64,000 nt of DNA from Ruminococcaceae bacterium UBA6416 (GCA_002438505.1 DJPI01000008.1:6138-70137); one strand, 5' to 3'; counted from the stretch's first letter, positions 46,542 through 56,000 are shown. The notes: generated from the letters alone by a model not told the origin. Numbers and translations: made by a program.

Positions 46542-49500
46542 TTATGCCTTTTTAACCGCAGCGGTAACTTTATCCTCGCCAACGTCAAAGGTCTTTTCAA
46601 GGTCGCTTTGTTCTGCTTTGCCGAAAACGATGTCATTGGCAAGAAGCTCGTTTTTCATGTGGTCGGCGTTTTCCCTGAGTGCGTTCATAATGAATTCGCT
46701 GCCGGAAGAAATCCAAAGAACAACCCTCTGCTCAACCTCATAGCCTGCCTCTTTTCTGAGAAGCTGACACTGGCGGACAACGTCTCTGACCGCGCCCTCT
46801 TTGATGAGCTCTTCCGTGAGGTTAACATCAAGCGCAACAACGGTTTTGTTCTGACATTCAGCGGAAACAATGCCGTCCTTGGTCTTTGTCATAACGGTGA
46901 AGATTGAGCCGTCATAAGCCTCATCAAAGCCCTTGACAAGAACTTTTTCGCCGTTCTTGACCTTTTCGGTGTAAGAAGCCATTTCTTCCTTTGAAGCACT
47001 TTCAAGCGCCTGCTTCATTTTGTTGACGTTCTGCTTGAGAACTGCACCCGCAGCACGGAAATTGACCGCAAGGAAGCTATCCTCAAGAACGGAATTGTCT
47101 GAAACATGAACAAGCTTTTTGATATTGAGCTCGTCAAGAATGTTCTTTTCAAAGGTTTTGATTTTTTCCGCCTCGGCATCGTCGCAGGCGATGTAAAGGG
47201 TTGAAAGCGGCTGACGAACTTTGATCTGATGCTCGTTGCGCAGCCTCATTGCAACGGCGATAACCTCTCTTGCGTCCGCAGTCTGAGAAAGGATTCCGTC
47301 ATCCTCAAAGCCCTCAATTTCCTTCGGCCAATCGGAAATATGAACGGAAAGCTCGCTTGACGGAAGAACGCGGCGGGTGAGGTTCTGCCAAATTTCCTCG
47401 GTCATGAACGGAATTATCGGAGCCATAACCTTTACGCAGGTGTTGATTGCGTTGAACAGCACCCAATAAGCGAGGGTCTTGTCCTTTTCATCGCCGGTTT
47501 TCCAGAAGCGGCGGCGGTTGGTTCTGATGTACCAGTTTGAAATATCGTCAACAAAAACTTCAAATTCCTTGATGACATTGTATGCTTTGAAGTCATCCAT
47601 CTGGGCTGTTGCTTTTCTGATGAACTCATTTGTTCTTGTAACAAGCCAGCGGTCGGTAACGGTCATTGCGCTCTTGTCCGGGGTATAGCCCTCAAAGTTC
47701 GGCTTGTCAAGTCTTGCGTAGGTTTCAAAGAAGGTATAGGTGTTCCAGAAGGAGAGGAGCTTTCTTCTTGCCTCATCGCCAAGGTTGAAGCCGAAGCGGA
47801 CATCGTTCGCAACGGGTGCGCCGGCATACATATATCTGACAGTGTCTGCACCGATTTTTTCCGCCGCCTCATCAAAGCGAATCATGAAGCCGGTTTTTGA
47901 AAACTTTGAGCCGTCCTCGGCAACAACGCTGCTGTGGCAGAGAACTCGCTTATAGGGCGCTCTGTCTTCAAGAACGGTGCTCATGAAGAGCATTGAATAG
48001 AACCAGAGGCGAACCTGCTCGCGCATTTCAACAATCCAGTCGGCCGGATAATTCTTTTTCCATTCTTCCTTATCGGTGAAATATCCGGTTGTTGAAAACG
48101 GAACAATACCGGCATCAAGCCAGACATCGCCGATTTCCGAAACGCGCTTCACGCTTTCGCCGCATTCGGGACACTTGATTTCAACCGAGTCGATCCACGG
48201 ACGGTGAAGCTCAGGCAATGCGTCAACCTTTGCCGGGTCAACGGCAAGCTCACGCAGCTCTTTTTTGCTTCCAACAACGTGAACGTGGCCGCATTTTTCG
48301 CAGACATAGAACGGAAGCGGCATTCCGTAATAGCGCTTTCTTGAAATGTTCCAATCGCCCATGTTGTTGAGCCAGTCAACCATCCTCTTTCCGTTTGATT
48401 CCGGCTCCCACTTGACGGATTCGGCCGCCTTAATGAGTCTGGGCTTAAGCTCTGCGGTTCTGATGTACCACGCCGGAACAAGGCGGAAAATGACCTCGCT
48501 CTTGCAGCGCCAGCAGACCGGGTAGCTGTGTTCAATGGGCATGATTTTATAAAGCTTGTTGCGCTTTTCAAGCTCCTCAAAAACCTCGGGAGCAATTTTT
48601 GCACTGTCCTTTCCGGTCATGAAGCCAAAGCCGGGAAGGAAAATTCCCATATCGTCAACGGGCATAACCTCCGGAAGGCCGATTCTTTTTCCAAGCTCGT
48701 TATCCTCGATACCACAGCCGGGGGCAATGTGAACAACGCCGGTTCCCTCTTCAGCGTCAACGTCCTCCCAGGCAACGATTTTGTGGTCGATATTCTTCTG
48801 CGCGTCAAATTCCGGGAAGCAGGTTTCAAAATGGAGGCCAACAAGCTCCTCACCCTTGAGCGCTCTGACAACCTCAAGCTTGTCCTCGCCGAGATATTTG
48901 ATTGCATTCTTTGCAAGAATGAGGGTCTGCTCATCGCTTTTAACTTTAACTTCAACATAATCAATTTCCGGATTGACCGCAAGAGCAACATTCGAGGAAA
49001 GGGTCCACGGAGTTGTTGTCCAAACAACAATTTTTGAAGAAAGCTCCTTAACGGGAAGCTTGAAGAAAACGGAGTTGTGAGTAATGTTCTTATATGAACC
49101 GGTCATTTCATGCTCTGAAAGCGAGGTTCCGCAGCGCGGGCACCACGGCATCGGCTTATATTCGCGCTGAATCCAGCCGTTTTCATCGCATTTTTTGAGG
49201 AAGTACCAAATGCCTTCAATGTTGAGGTCGGTGTTGGTGTAATAGGAGTTATCCCACTGCATCCACTGGCCGAGCCTTTTGGACTGTTCGGTAATGATTC
49301 CGGAAAAGTGCTTAACGCGGTCAACACACTTTTTGGTGAACTTGTCCATGCCGTAGTTTTCAATGTCCTTTTTGGTCTTGAAGCCGAGCTCTTTTTCAAC
49401 CTCAACCTCAACCCAGAGACCCTGGGAGTCAAAGCCGTTCTGGCAGCGGCAGTCATAGCCGTTCATATATTTATATCTGATGAAAGTATCCTTGAGCGTT

Positions 49501-49682
49501 CTGCCCCATGCGTGGTGGATACCCATCGGGTTGTTGGCGGTTATCGGGCCGTCAATGAACTTGAAGCGTTCATGGCCGGCGTTTTTCGCCTTTCTTTTGT
49601 TGAAACAATCGTTGTCTTCCCAAAATTTGAGAATGTCATGTTCCATCTGGATAAAGCTGTTGCTTTTCTCGGTTTCAGCCAT
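46542..49682 (-). CDS. ileS: Isoleucyl-tRNA synthetase (IleS2 / eukaryal-like type)
   Basis: A 1046-aa class I synthetase that charges tRNA-Ile. The HIGH-equivalent is NNPMGIHHAWG (50-60) and the KMSKS-equivalent DGSKFSKTGF. Both differ from standard bacterial IleS1 and fit the longer IleS2 type, members of which are often mupirocin-tolerant. The editing domain has VVWTTTPWTLSSNVALAV, and the zinc-binding pair CEKCGHVHV and CPECGES is present. ATG 49682 follows GGAGG by nine bases; the upstream extension of 42 codons has no RBS and runs over the promoter. No T-box precedes it. Confidence 0.97.
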   Translation of the reverse strand: MAETEKSNSFIQMEHDILKFWEDNDCFNKRKAKNAGHERFKFIDGPITANNPMGIHHAWGRTLKDTFIRYKYMNGYDCRCQNGFDSQGLWVEVEVEKELGFKTKKDIENYGMDKFTKKCVDRVKHFSGIITEQSKRLGQWMQWDNSYYTNTDLNIEGIWYFLKKCDENGWIQREYKPMPWCPRCGTSLSEHEMTGSYKNITHNSVFFKLPVKELSSKIVVWTTTPWTLSSNVALAVNPEIDYVEVKVKSDEQTLILAKNAIKYLGEDKLEVVRALKGEELVGLHFETCFPEFDAQKNIDHKIVAWEDVDAEEGTGVVHIAPGCGIEDNELGKRIGLPEVMPVDDMGIFLPGFGFMTGKDSAKIAPEVFEELEKRNKLYKIMPIEHSYPVCWRCKSEVIFRLVPAWYIRTAELKPRLIKAAESVKWEPESNGKRMVDWLNNMGDWNISRKRYYGMPLPFYVCEKCGHVHVVGSKKELRELAVDPAKVDALPELHRPWIDSVEIKCPECGESVKRVSEIGDVWLDAGIVPFSTTGYFTDKEEWKKNYPADWIVEMREQVRLWFYSMLFMSTVLEDRAPYKRVLCHSSVVAEDGSKFSKTGFMIRFDEAAEKIGADTVRYMYAGAPVANDVRFGFNLGDEARRKLLSFWNTYTFFETYARLDKPNFEGYTPDKSAMTVTDRWLVTRTNEFIRKATAQMDDFKAYNVIKEFEVFVDDISNWYIRTNRRRFWKTGDEKDKTLAYWVLFNAINTCVKVMAPIIPFMTEEIWQNLTRRVLPSSELSVHISDWPKEIEGFEDDGILSQTADAREVIAVAMRLRNEHQIKVRQPLSTLYIACDDAEAEKIKTFEKNILDELNIKKLVHVSDNSVLEDSFLAVNFRAAGAVLKQNVNKMKQALESASKEEMASYTEKVKNGEKVLVKGFDEAYDGSIFTVMTKTKDGIVSAECQNKTVVALDVNLTEELIKEGAVRDVVRQCQLLRKEAGYEVEQRVVLWISSGSEFIMNALRENADHMKNELLANDIVFGKAEQSDLEKTFDVGEDKVTAAVKKA

Positions 49683-49930
49683 TTTTTTCGTTCCTCCAAA
49701 CGTAAATTTGCACCCGGCAAAAGCGCGGAATTCAAGCAAAGCCGCGTTTTTTGCGCCGAAGCGATACATACACCAAAACATTATACTATAAAGATTATTC
49801 AAATGCAAGAAAACACGGAAAGAAAATTGAAGCAGGCGGAAAGAAAATCAAAAGTATCAGCTTATTGAATCAAGAGTTCAAATACACCGTCATGATTTGC
49901 GCTTTTCGGTTAATCATTGCTTACCAAAGG

Positions 49931-49959
49931 TTGACAAAAGGACCATCCCGTAATAAAAT
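49931..49959 (+). promoter_or_regulatory. Promoter of the metallophosphoesterase gene
   Basis: Perfect TTGACA (49931-49936), a 17-nt spacer, and TAAAAT (49954-49959), 42 nt before the start. Confidence 0.87.
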
Positions 49960-50000
49960 ATATCCGGCAATATATAAAGCCCGAAAGGAGAAAACAAAAA

Positions 50001-51377
50001 ATGAGCTCAATGTTTTTCAAAAAAATTGTTGCCATGATAACATCCTTGCTGATATCATGGGGCATCATCACGCTCCCTGCCGCTCCGGAAAAGCCTGACG
50101 GCGGAATTAAGAGCGACTGCGTTATCACATTCAATGACAGCGACCCCGGCTGCGCCGGCGGAACGGTTTCCGTCACCTCAAACTATGACGGCGAATACAG
50201 CGTTTTCTGGGGCACACAAGAGGGCGAAAAGCTCACAGCCGAAAGCGCGGACGGAAAGGAAATTCCGTATTCACGCTTTGCAAAAATCAATGTTGAAAAC
50301 GGCAAGGGCAGCGAAACTCTCAGCGAATTCCTTGCAATTCCCGACGGTGCCGAAACCGTTTTGCTCTATTTTGAAAACGAGCTTCTTGACACGGACGCCG
50401 TCCCGGCGGAAAAAATCAACGCCTATGACGGAAAAATCTATTCCTTCGGCGCCCTCAGCGACGTCCATTTCGGAAGATATTTTGACGGAACCAAGGATAA
50501 GTCCGACACCTCATTCCCAAGAGCGCTCAACTTCCTTGACAGCCTCGGCGTTTCAATGGTCGGAATGAGCGGTGACCTCTCCTTTGCCGGAGAGACAAGC
50601 TCCTTCAAAAAGGTTGGAAAGTATTCCGCTCAGCACGACTTCCCGGTCTTTACCTGCCGCGGAAACCATGACTGCGGAAACAAGCTCAACACAAAAATGT
50701 GGCAGAAATATCTCAACAAGGGCGTTTACGGAAAAGATAAGCGCGAAGGCGTTCTTGCCGTTGCCGATAACGGTTATGACTTTGTTTTCCGCGGTGAGGA
50801 AAGCCACGGCGATGTTTTCATCTTCTTCTCTCAGATTTCCGGCGTTTACGCGCCCGGCGTCCGTCTTGTTACAGACAAGCAGCTTGACTGGCTTGAGGAA
50901 CAGTTTGAAACATATAAGAACGAAAGAGTCTATCTCTTCTTCCACACCTTCTTCAACGCGCCTGACGGCAACCCCAACATGGGCGAGGGCAACCTTGTCA
51001 ATGACTTCGGCGAGTCATACTCCCTTCCCTACCGCACCGGAAACAAGGACGAAAAGCGCTTCAGAAGCCTCCTTACCGAATATAAAAACGTAACTTTCTT
51101 CAACGGTCACTCACACTTCTCATATGATATGCAAAGCTACAACGCAAGGCTCAACATCACCGACTATGACGGAACAACCGCAACAATGGTTCACGTTTCA
51201 AGCTGCGCCGCGCCGAGAACAACCGGTCCGCTCCAGCCGAAGCTCAAGTCAAACTCCGGAACAATGAGCGAGGGTCTTTTCATCACAGCTTATCCGTCAT
51301 ACATAATTGTCACCGCGTGTGACTTTGTCGGCGGTCAGTTCCTTGCTTATGCAACATACAGAATCAACAACAGATGA
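50001..51377 (+). CDS. Secreted calcineurin-like metallophosphoesterase
   Basis: A 458-aa exported phosphoesterase. The signal peptide is residues about 1-27. An N-terminal beta-rich domain occupies about 40-135. The catalytic domain has the metallophosphoesterase motifs in order: LSDVHFGR (about 152), GMSGDLSF (about 188), CRGNHDCG (about 219), FFHTFFN (about 312) and FNGHSHF (about 370). The substrate is unknown; extracellular nucleotides, phosphodiesters or wall phosphates are options. CGAAAGGAG precedes the ATG. It is monocistronic with its own promoter and terminator. Confidence 0.92.
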   Translation: MSSMFFKKIVAMITSLLISWGIITLPAAPEKPDGGIKSDCVITFNDSDPGCAGGTVSVTSNYDGEYSVFWGTQEGEKLTAESADGKEIPYSRFAKINVENGKGSETLSEFLAIPDGAETVLLYFENELLDTDAVPAEKINAYDGKIYSFGALSDVHFGRYFDGTKDKSDTSFPRALNFLDSLGVSMVGMSGDLSFAGETSSFKKVGKYSAQHDFPVFTCRGNHDCGNKLNTKMWQKYLNKGVYGKDKREGVLAVADNGYDFVFRGEESHGDVFIFFSQISGVYAPGVRLVTDKQLDWLEEQFETYKNERVYLFFHTFFNAPDGNPNMGEGNLVNDFGESYSLPYRTGNKDEKRFRSLLTEYKNVTFFNGHSHFSYDMQSYNARLNITDYDGTTATMVHVSSCAAPRTTGPLQPKLKSNSGTMSEGLFITAYPSYIIVTACDFVGGQFLAYATYRINNR

Positions 51378-51395
51378 CGTGATAAACAAAAATTC

Positions 51396-51421
51396 AAAAA
51401 GCTGCCTTTTGGCAGCTTTTT
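51396..51421 (+). terminator. Terminator of the metallophosphoesterase gene
   Basis: Perfect 11-bp stem AAAAAGCTGCC/GGCAGCTTTTT with a 4-nt loop. Confidence 0.92.
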
Positions 51422-51444
51422 GATTAACCGGAAGTGGTGTTTAA

Positions 51445-52743
51445 ATGGACTATGAAAAAGCTCTGAGCTATGTCTACTCAAGAAAAAAATTTGCCAAAAG
51501 CAGCTCTCTTGAACGCATCGGCGCTCTGCTTTCGGCGCTCTCAGAGCCGCAAAAAAAGCTGCGGTTTATCCATGTTCTCGGAACAAACGGAAAAGGCTCC
51601 GTTTCGGCAATGACCGCCTCATGCCTCACGGCAGCAGGCTATAAAACGGGAAAGTTCACCTCACCGTTCGTTGTGGATTTCCGCGAGCGGATTCAGGTTG
51701 ACTCAGAGTACATTTCCGAAAGCGACTTTTGCCGCCTGACCGAAACGGTCAAAACAAAAAGCGAAACGCTTCCGGAAAACCTTCAGCCAACCTTTTTTGA
51801 ATTCATCCTTGCCGTCTCTCTTCTTTATTTTTGCGAAAAAAAGTGTGACTTTGTTGTTCTTGAGGCCGGAATCGGCGGCCGGGATGACAGCACCAACATC
51901 ATTCCCGCGCCGCTTGTTTCAATATTTACCTGCGTTTCCCTTGACCACACGGCTCTCCTCGGAGATACAGCCGAAGAAATTGCGGAAAACAAGGCCGGCG
52001 CAATCAAAAACGGGAGCGTTGTCATCTCCTTTCCCGGTGAAAACGGCGGCTTTGACTTTGTTCCCCAAAAGGAAAGCGTCTGCAAGATTCTTCGGTGCAA
52101 AAGCGCAGAGGAAAACTGCCGGATTGTTTTTCCGGAGATGAAAAAGCTTTGTGTTCTTGAGGAGAGCATGACAAAAACGGTGCTTAGATATGAAACGCTG
52201 GCGTTTTCACTGAAGCTTCCCGGTGAGCACCAGTTTGCAAACGCCGCCTGCGCGCTTGAGTGCATGAATGCCCTGCGTTCCCTCGGCTTTTCAATTCCGG
52301 ACACAGCCTTGAAAAAGGGGATGGAAAGCGCTTTTCTTCCGGCAAGAACGGAGCTTGTTCAAAACGAACCGCCGGTTTTGATTGACGGCGGCCACAACGA
52401 GGGTGCGGCAAAAACGCTTTCAAATTTCATTGACCGCTTTTTGAGCGGAAAAAAGGTCACTCTGCTTGCGGCGTTCATGAAGGACAAGGATTATGAAACG
52501 GCAATAAAAATCCTTGCGCCAAAATGCGAAAGCATTGTTTTCACTCTCTGCAGCGAGCACCGGGGCGAAAGCCCCCGTGTTCTTGCCCGGTGCGCGGAAA
52601 GGTTCTGCAAAAACGTCTTTTTTGAAGATGACGTTGACGCGGCGCTAAAAAAAGCAGCGGCGCTTCTTGAACCGGATTCGGCGCTCATAATCGCCGGTTC
52701 ATTCTATCTTGCCTCGGCCGTGCGCAAAAATTTTATCAACTGA
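51445..52743 (+). CDS. folC: Folylpolyglutamate synthase / dihydrofolate synthase
   Basis: A 432-aa Mur-ligase-fold enzyme that adds glutamate to folates. P-loop GTNGKGSVSAMTASCL (about 49), folate-loop region GKFTSPFVVDFRERI, EAGIGGRDDSTNI (about 144), SLDHTALLGDTAEEIAENKAG (about 172) and the C-terminal domain motif DGGHNEGAAKTL (about 314). Length is standard. The RBS is weak (GGAAGTGG). It precedes the spoIIA operon by 100 nt and may be transcribed separately. Confidence 0.95.
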   Translation: MDYEKALSYVYSRKKFAKSSSLERIGALLSALSEPQKKLRFIHVLGTNGKGSVSAMTASCLTAAGYKTGKFTSPFVVDFRERIQVDSEYISESDFCRLTETVKTKSETLPENLQPTFFEFILAVSLLYFCEKKCDFVVLEAGIGGRDDSTNIIPAPLVSIFTCVSLDHTALLGDTAEEIAENKAGAIKNGSVVISFPGENGGFDFVPQKESVCKILRCKSAEENCRIVFPEMKKLCVLEESMTKTVLRYETLAFSLKLPGEHQFANAACALECMNALRSLGFSIPDTALKKGMESAFLPARTELVQNEPPVLIDGGHNEGAAKTLSNFIDRFLSGKKVTLLAAFMKDKDYETAIKILAPKCESIVFTLCSEHRGESPRVLARCAERFCKNVFFEDDVDAALKKAAALLEPDSALIIAGSFYLASAVRKNFIN

Positions 52744-52779
52744 CACCTTTCGCCAAAAATTTCTTCTCAAACGGCTTAC

Positions 52780-52796
52780 CATAGGCTCGTCCTATG
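52780..52796 (+). promoter_or_regulatory. Inverted repeat between folC and spoIIAA
   Basis: CATAGG-ctcgt-CCTATG, a perfect 6-bp dyad in the spoIIAA upstream region. No clear sigma-H promoter could be assigned. It could be an operator or a short hairpin. Confidence 0.4.
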
Positions 52797-52843
52797 AGTA
52801 AGTCATTTTTTATAATCAAACGCAGGAAAGGAAGATTCGCAAA

Positions 52844-53188
52844 ATGTCTGCAAGGATAGAATATCTGAAAAAAGAGATTCGCGTTGTTTTGGACGGAGAA
52901 ATTGATCACCACAGCGCAAGCCTCATCAGAATAAGCATTGACGATGCAATAATCCACAAGCGTCCGCAGCTTCTCATTCTTGATTTTTCAAAGGTGAGCT
53001 TTATGGATTCCTCGGGAATCGGTCTCGTCATGGGACGATACAAGCTCATGAGAACCGTTGGCGGAAGAATAAGGGTTGAAAACCTCTCTCCGGCCGCATA
53101 TAAGGTGATGAGGCTTGCCGGACTTGAAAGACTCGGTGAGCTGAGGATGAGGGAAGCCGAGCCGCAAAGCGTTCAAAGTTCAACTTGA
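52844..53188 (+). CDS. spoIIAA: Anti-sigma-F factor antagonist
   Basis: A 114-aa STAS-domain protein. The phosphorylatable serine is in FMDSSGIGLVMGRY (about 58). When dephosphorylated by SpoIIE it binds SpoIIAB and frees sigma F in the forespore. First gene of the classic three-gene operon; 18 nt before spoIIAB. AAAGGAAG precedes the ATG. Confidence 0.97.
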   Translation: MSARIEYLKKEIRVVLDGEIDHHSASLIRISIDDAIIHKRPQLLILDFSKVSFMDSSGIGLVMGRYKLMRTVGGRIRVENLSPAAYKVMRLAGLERLGELRMREAEPQSVQSST

Positions 53189-53206
53189 AAAGGAGATTTT
53201 AAACGG

Positions 53207-53647
53207 ATGAAAACGATTAACGAGATGAAGCTTACCTTTGAAAGCAAAAGCATTAACGAGGGCTTTTCGCGCGTTGCGGTTGCAAGCTTTGCCGCCGCAC
53301 TCGACCCCACCATTGAAGAACTCAATGACATTAAAACCGCAGTCAGCGAAGCCGTTACAAACGCCATTGTTCACGGCTACCGCGAAAAAATGGGCAAAAT
53401 TTACATAACCGCCGCAATCACGGACAAGAATATTATCAGAATAAAAATCCGTGACCGCGGAGTTGGAATTGAGGACATTGAAAAAGCACGTCAGCCGCTT
53501 TTCACAACCCTCGGCGGCGAACGCGCCGGGCTCGGCTTCGCCGTGATGGAAAGCTTCACGGACAAGCTGAGCGTCCGCTCCGCACCCGGACGCGGAACAA
53601 CCGTCACACTCGAAAAGAAAATCAGCGGAAAAGCGCTTAACCCGTAA
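53207..53647 (+). CDS. spoIIAB: Anti-sigma-F factor / SpoIIAA kinase
   Basis: A 146-aa GHKL-fold serine kinase. N-box EAVTNAIVHGY (about 44), G1-box KIRDRGVGIEDI (about 84), and G2 region GERAGLGFAVMESF (about 105). It binds and inhibits sigma F and phosphorylates SpoIIAA. AAGGAG precedes the ATG. It is central in the spoIIA operon, 14 nt before sigF. Confidence 0.97.
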   Translation: MKTINEMKLTFESKSINEGFSRVAVASFAAALDPTIEELNDIKTAVSEAVTNAIVHGYREKMGKIYITAAITDKNIIRIKIRDRGVGIEDIEKARQPLFTTLGGERAGLGFAVMESFTDKLSVRSAPGRGTTVTLEKKISGKALNP

Positions 53648-53661
53648 GGAGAGATATTCTT

Positions 53662-54330
53662 TTGGAAAAAGAAAAAGCAAGTAATGACACCCTTGTTAAA
53701 GATAATCTCGGTCTTGTTCATGCCTGCGCCAACAAGTTCCGCGGACGCGGCGCCGAATATGACGACCTTTTTCAGGCCGGGTGCGTTGGCCTTTGTAAGG
53801 CTGCGGCGAATTTTGACGCCGAGCGCGGCTTTGCCTTTTCAACCTATGCCGTTCCGGTCATCCTCGGTGAGATCCGCCGGATTTTCCGCGATGGAGGAAC
53901 GGTCAAGGTTTCGCGCTCACTGAAAGAAAAAGCAAGAGCCGCCCTCAAAACAAAGCAGGAGCTTGAAAACGAGCTTTCGCGCGAGCCGACAATTTCCGAA
54001 CTTGCCGGGAAACTCGGCGTTTCCGTCAGCGAAGCGGCGGAGCTTTTGACCGTTTCAATGCCAGTTATCTCACTGACGGCGCAGGATGAAAGCACCTCAA
54101 GGCAGCTTGACATTCCGACCCAGGCGCCGCAGGAGGCTGTTGCGGAAAGGCTCGCGCTCAAAAAGGTTGTTTCCCTCCTTGAAGAAAGAGACAGAAGGCT
54201 CATTGAGTTGAGATACTTCAAAGGCCTGACGCAGGTCAAAACTGCCGAGAAGCTCGGAATGTCTCAGGTTCAGGTTTCACGGCGTGAAAAGGCTCTGCTC
54301 ATAAAAATGCGCGAAAGTCTTTTGGGTTGA
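53662..54330 (+). CDS. sigF: Sporulation sigma factor F
   Basis: A 222-aa sigma-70-family factor, the first forespore-specific sigma. Region 2 has YDDLFQAGCVGLCKAAANF and GFAFSTYAVPVILGEIRR, region 3 has EPTISELAGKLGV, and region 4 has YFKGLTQVKTAEKLGMSQVQ and VSRREK. TTG start with AAGGAGAG ten bases upstream. Slightly shorter than Bacillus SigF at the N-terminus. Last gene of spoIIA. Confidence 0.96.
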   Translation: MEKEKASNDTLVKDNLGLVHACANKFRGRGAEYDDLFQAGCVGLCKAAANFDAERGFAFSTYAVPVILGEIRRIFRDGGTVKVSRSLKEKARAALKTKQELENELSREPTISELAGKLGVSVSEAAELLTVSMPVISLTAQDESTSRQLDIPTQAPQEAVAERLALKKVVSLLEERDRRLIELRYFKGLTQVKTAEKLGMSQVQVSRREKALLIKMRESLLG

Positions 54331-54434
54331 TTTTTAAAAAGCCCCGGCTTCTGTTTAATTTAACCGTTTAAAGCGTTCAAACGACCGAAAGATTTGTGTA
54401 ATCTTCCAAACCGAAGTTTTTTTGAAAAAAACTC

Positions 54435-54463
54435 TTGACAAACAAAATCAAAAGTGGTTTAAT
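54435..54463 (+). promoter_or_regulatory. Promoter of the Trp T-box operon
   Basis: Perfect TTGACA (54435-54440), a 17-nt spacer, and TTTAAT (54458-54463). Confidence 0.85.
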
Positions 54464-54469
54464 CATGTC

Positions 54470-54775
54470 AACAAATGAATATTGATTCTTTCAAACCGAT
54501 GAGAAAGAGTGAGTAGGTTTTGTTCCTTTTCTTTCAGAGAGCCGCCGGTGGTGGAAACGCGGCAGGAAAGCCAAGGCTGAATGGACTTTCGAGGGCGAGC
54601 GGAAACGGGTTTTCCCGGAGTATGTGAGACGGAGTATGACTCTCCGTGAAAAAAGGTCAGCATATGTTTGTATGCGTTAAGCGGACGCTTTAAGCGTTAA
54701 GCCGGGTGGCACCGCAGGATTATGTTATCAGTCCTGTCCCAGCAAGTTATATTGCTGAGACAGGTTTTTTATTTT
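54470..54775 (+). ncRNA. T-box riboswitch, tryptophan specificity
   Basis: A tRNA-Trp-sensing leader. Stem I contains CAGAGAGCCGCCGGTGG...GCGGC; the specifier is TGG at 54582-54584 in the context GCTGAA-TGG-ACTTTCGAG. The T-box sequence GGGTGGCACCGC is at 54704-54715. A terminator stem CCTGTCCCAGCAA/TTGCTGAGACAGG (54733-54745 / 54752-54764, one mismatch) and TTTTTT follow. It switches on a tryptophan importer when uncharged tRNA-Trp accumulates. Confidence 0.96.
54733..54770 (+). terminator. Trp T-box terminator
   Basis: Stem 54733-54745 / 54752-54764 with a 6-nt loop, followed by TTTTTT. It is mutually exclusive with the antiterminator formed by the T-box sequence. Confidence 0.92.
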
Positions 54776-54800
54776 ACTACGCAAAAAGGAGTGGCGTTTT

Positions 54801-54902
54801 ATGAAAACAAAACGATGGCGACGGCTGAAAAAATTTCACAAATCAAAAAACCGTTACATATCAATAAATTATCATTGTATAAAGGAAGGAATTTTATCAT
54901 GA
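54801..54902 (+). CDS. 33-codon leader ORF, coupled to trpX
   Basis: A small ORF between the T-box terminator and trpX. RBS AAAAAGGAG ten bases upstream, ATG 54801, TGA 54900-54902; the stop overlaps the trpX ATG (ATGA), so translation is probably coupled. The peptide is very basic: MKTKRWRRLKKFHKSKNRY, then ISINYHC and IKEGILS. It has a single Trp codon (position 6). It is too short for ordinary annotation. It may set trpX translation efficiency, act as a Trp-responsive leader, or be functional itself. Confidence 0.6.
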   Translation: MKTKRWRRLKKFHKSKNRYISINYHCIKEGILS

Positions 54903-55972
54903 AAAAGATTATTGCTCTTGTTCTTGCTCTCACGCTCGTTTTCGCCTTTGCCGCCTGCTCCGGAAATGACGGGGAAACAACCTCCCCCTCCGGCGATTCT
55001 TCATCCGCACCGAGCAGCGCAGCCGTAACCTACAAAGTTGGAATCTGCAACTATGTTGACGACGCCTCACTCAACCAGATTGTTGACAGCATCAAGTCAA
55101 AGCTTTCCTCAATCGAAGGCGAAAAGAATGTTAAGTTTGAAATTTCCTATGACAACTGCAACGCGGACTCAAACGTCCTCAGCCAGATTGTTGCAAACTT
55201 CATTGCGGATGGCGTTGACCTCATGGTCGGCGTTGCAACTCCGGTTGCAATGGCAATGCAGAACGCAACAAAGAAGAACAACATTCCCGTTGTTTTCTCC
55301 GCCGTTTCCGACCCCGTTGGAGCAAAGGTTGTTTCCTCGCTTGAAAAGCCGGGCAAAAACCTCACCGGAACCAGCGACTACCTTGACACGGCTTCAATCA
55401 TGAACCTTATTTTTGCCGTCAACAGCGGCGTCAAAAAGGTCGGCCTTCTCTATGACATTGGTCAGGACTCTTCAACCGCAGCAATCAAGGCCGCAAAAGA
55501 GTATCTTGAAAAAAAGGGCATTGAGGTTGTTGAACGCACCGGAACAACGGTTGACGAGGTTGTTCTTGCCGCTCAGGCTCTTGTTTCAGACAAGGTTGAC
55601 GCTGTTTTCACCCCGACCGACAACACAATCATGAAAGCCGAACTTTCAATCTATGAAATCTTTGCAAAGGCAGGTATCCCTCATTACACCGGCGCTGATT
55701 CATTCGCCCTCAACGGAGCCTTCCTCGGCTACGGAGTTGACTATGCAAACCTTGGCGAGCAGACAGCTGAAATGATTGCGGAAATTCTCATTGACAAAAA
55801 GGATCCGGCAACAATGGCCGTCCGCACCTTTGACAACGGAACCGCAACCGTTAACACAGAAACCTGCGAAGCACTCGGCCTCAAGTTTGAAGAGGTTTCG
55901 GAAAAAATCAAGCCCTTCTGCACCGCAGTTAAGAGCATTAAAACGGCCGAAAGCTTTTCTGACGTCCAGTAA
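54899..55972 (+). CDS. trpX: Tryptophan ABC transporter substrate-binding lipoprotein (TrpX)
   Basis: A 357-aa lipoprotein of the ABC_sub_bind (DUF534/TrpX) family. Lipobox FAAC (Cys20), then a Ser/Pro-rich linker; the binding domain starts YKVGICNYVDDASLNQIVD (about 42), with DLMVGVATPVAMAMQNAT, VFSAVSDPVGAKVV and KVDAVFTPTDNTI. ATG 54899 has AAGGAAGG upstream; a longer upstream frame runs through the T-box terminator and is not real. It lies under a TGG-specifier T-box and before matching permease and ATPase genes, which supports tryptophan as ligand. Confidence 0.93.
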   Translation: MKKIIALVLALTLVFAFAACSGNDGETTSPSGDSSSAPSSAAVTYKVGICNYVDDASLNQIVDSIKSKLSSIEGEKNVKFEISYDNCNADSNVLSQIVANFIADGVDLMVGVATPVAMAMQNATKKNNIPVVFSAVSDPVGAKVVSSLEKPGKNLTGTSDYLDTASIMNLIFAVNSGVKKVGLLYDIGQDSSTAAIKAAKEYLEKKGIEVVERTGTTVDEVVLAAQALVSDKVDAVFTPTDNTIMKAELSIYEIFAKAGIPHYTGADSFALNGAFLGYGVDYANLGEQTAEMIAEILIDKKDPATMAVRTFDNGTATVNTETCEALGLKFEEVSEKIKPFCTAVKSIKTAESFSDVQ

Positions 55973-56000
55973 CCAACCAGCAACCAAACAAAGCGGTAGA

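Noticed and set aside
54722..54898. Longer trpX reading frame starting inside the T-box
   Set aside because: The frame passes through the terminator hairpin, has no RBS, and would place about 59 residues before a perfect lipoprotein signal peptide.
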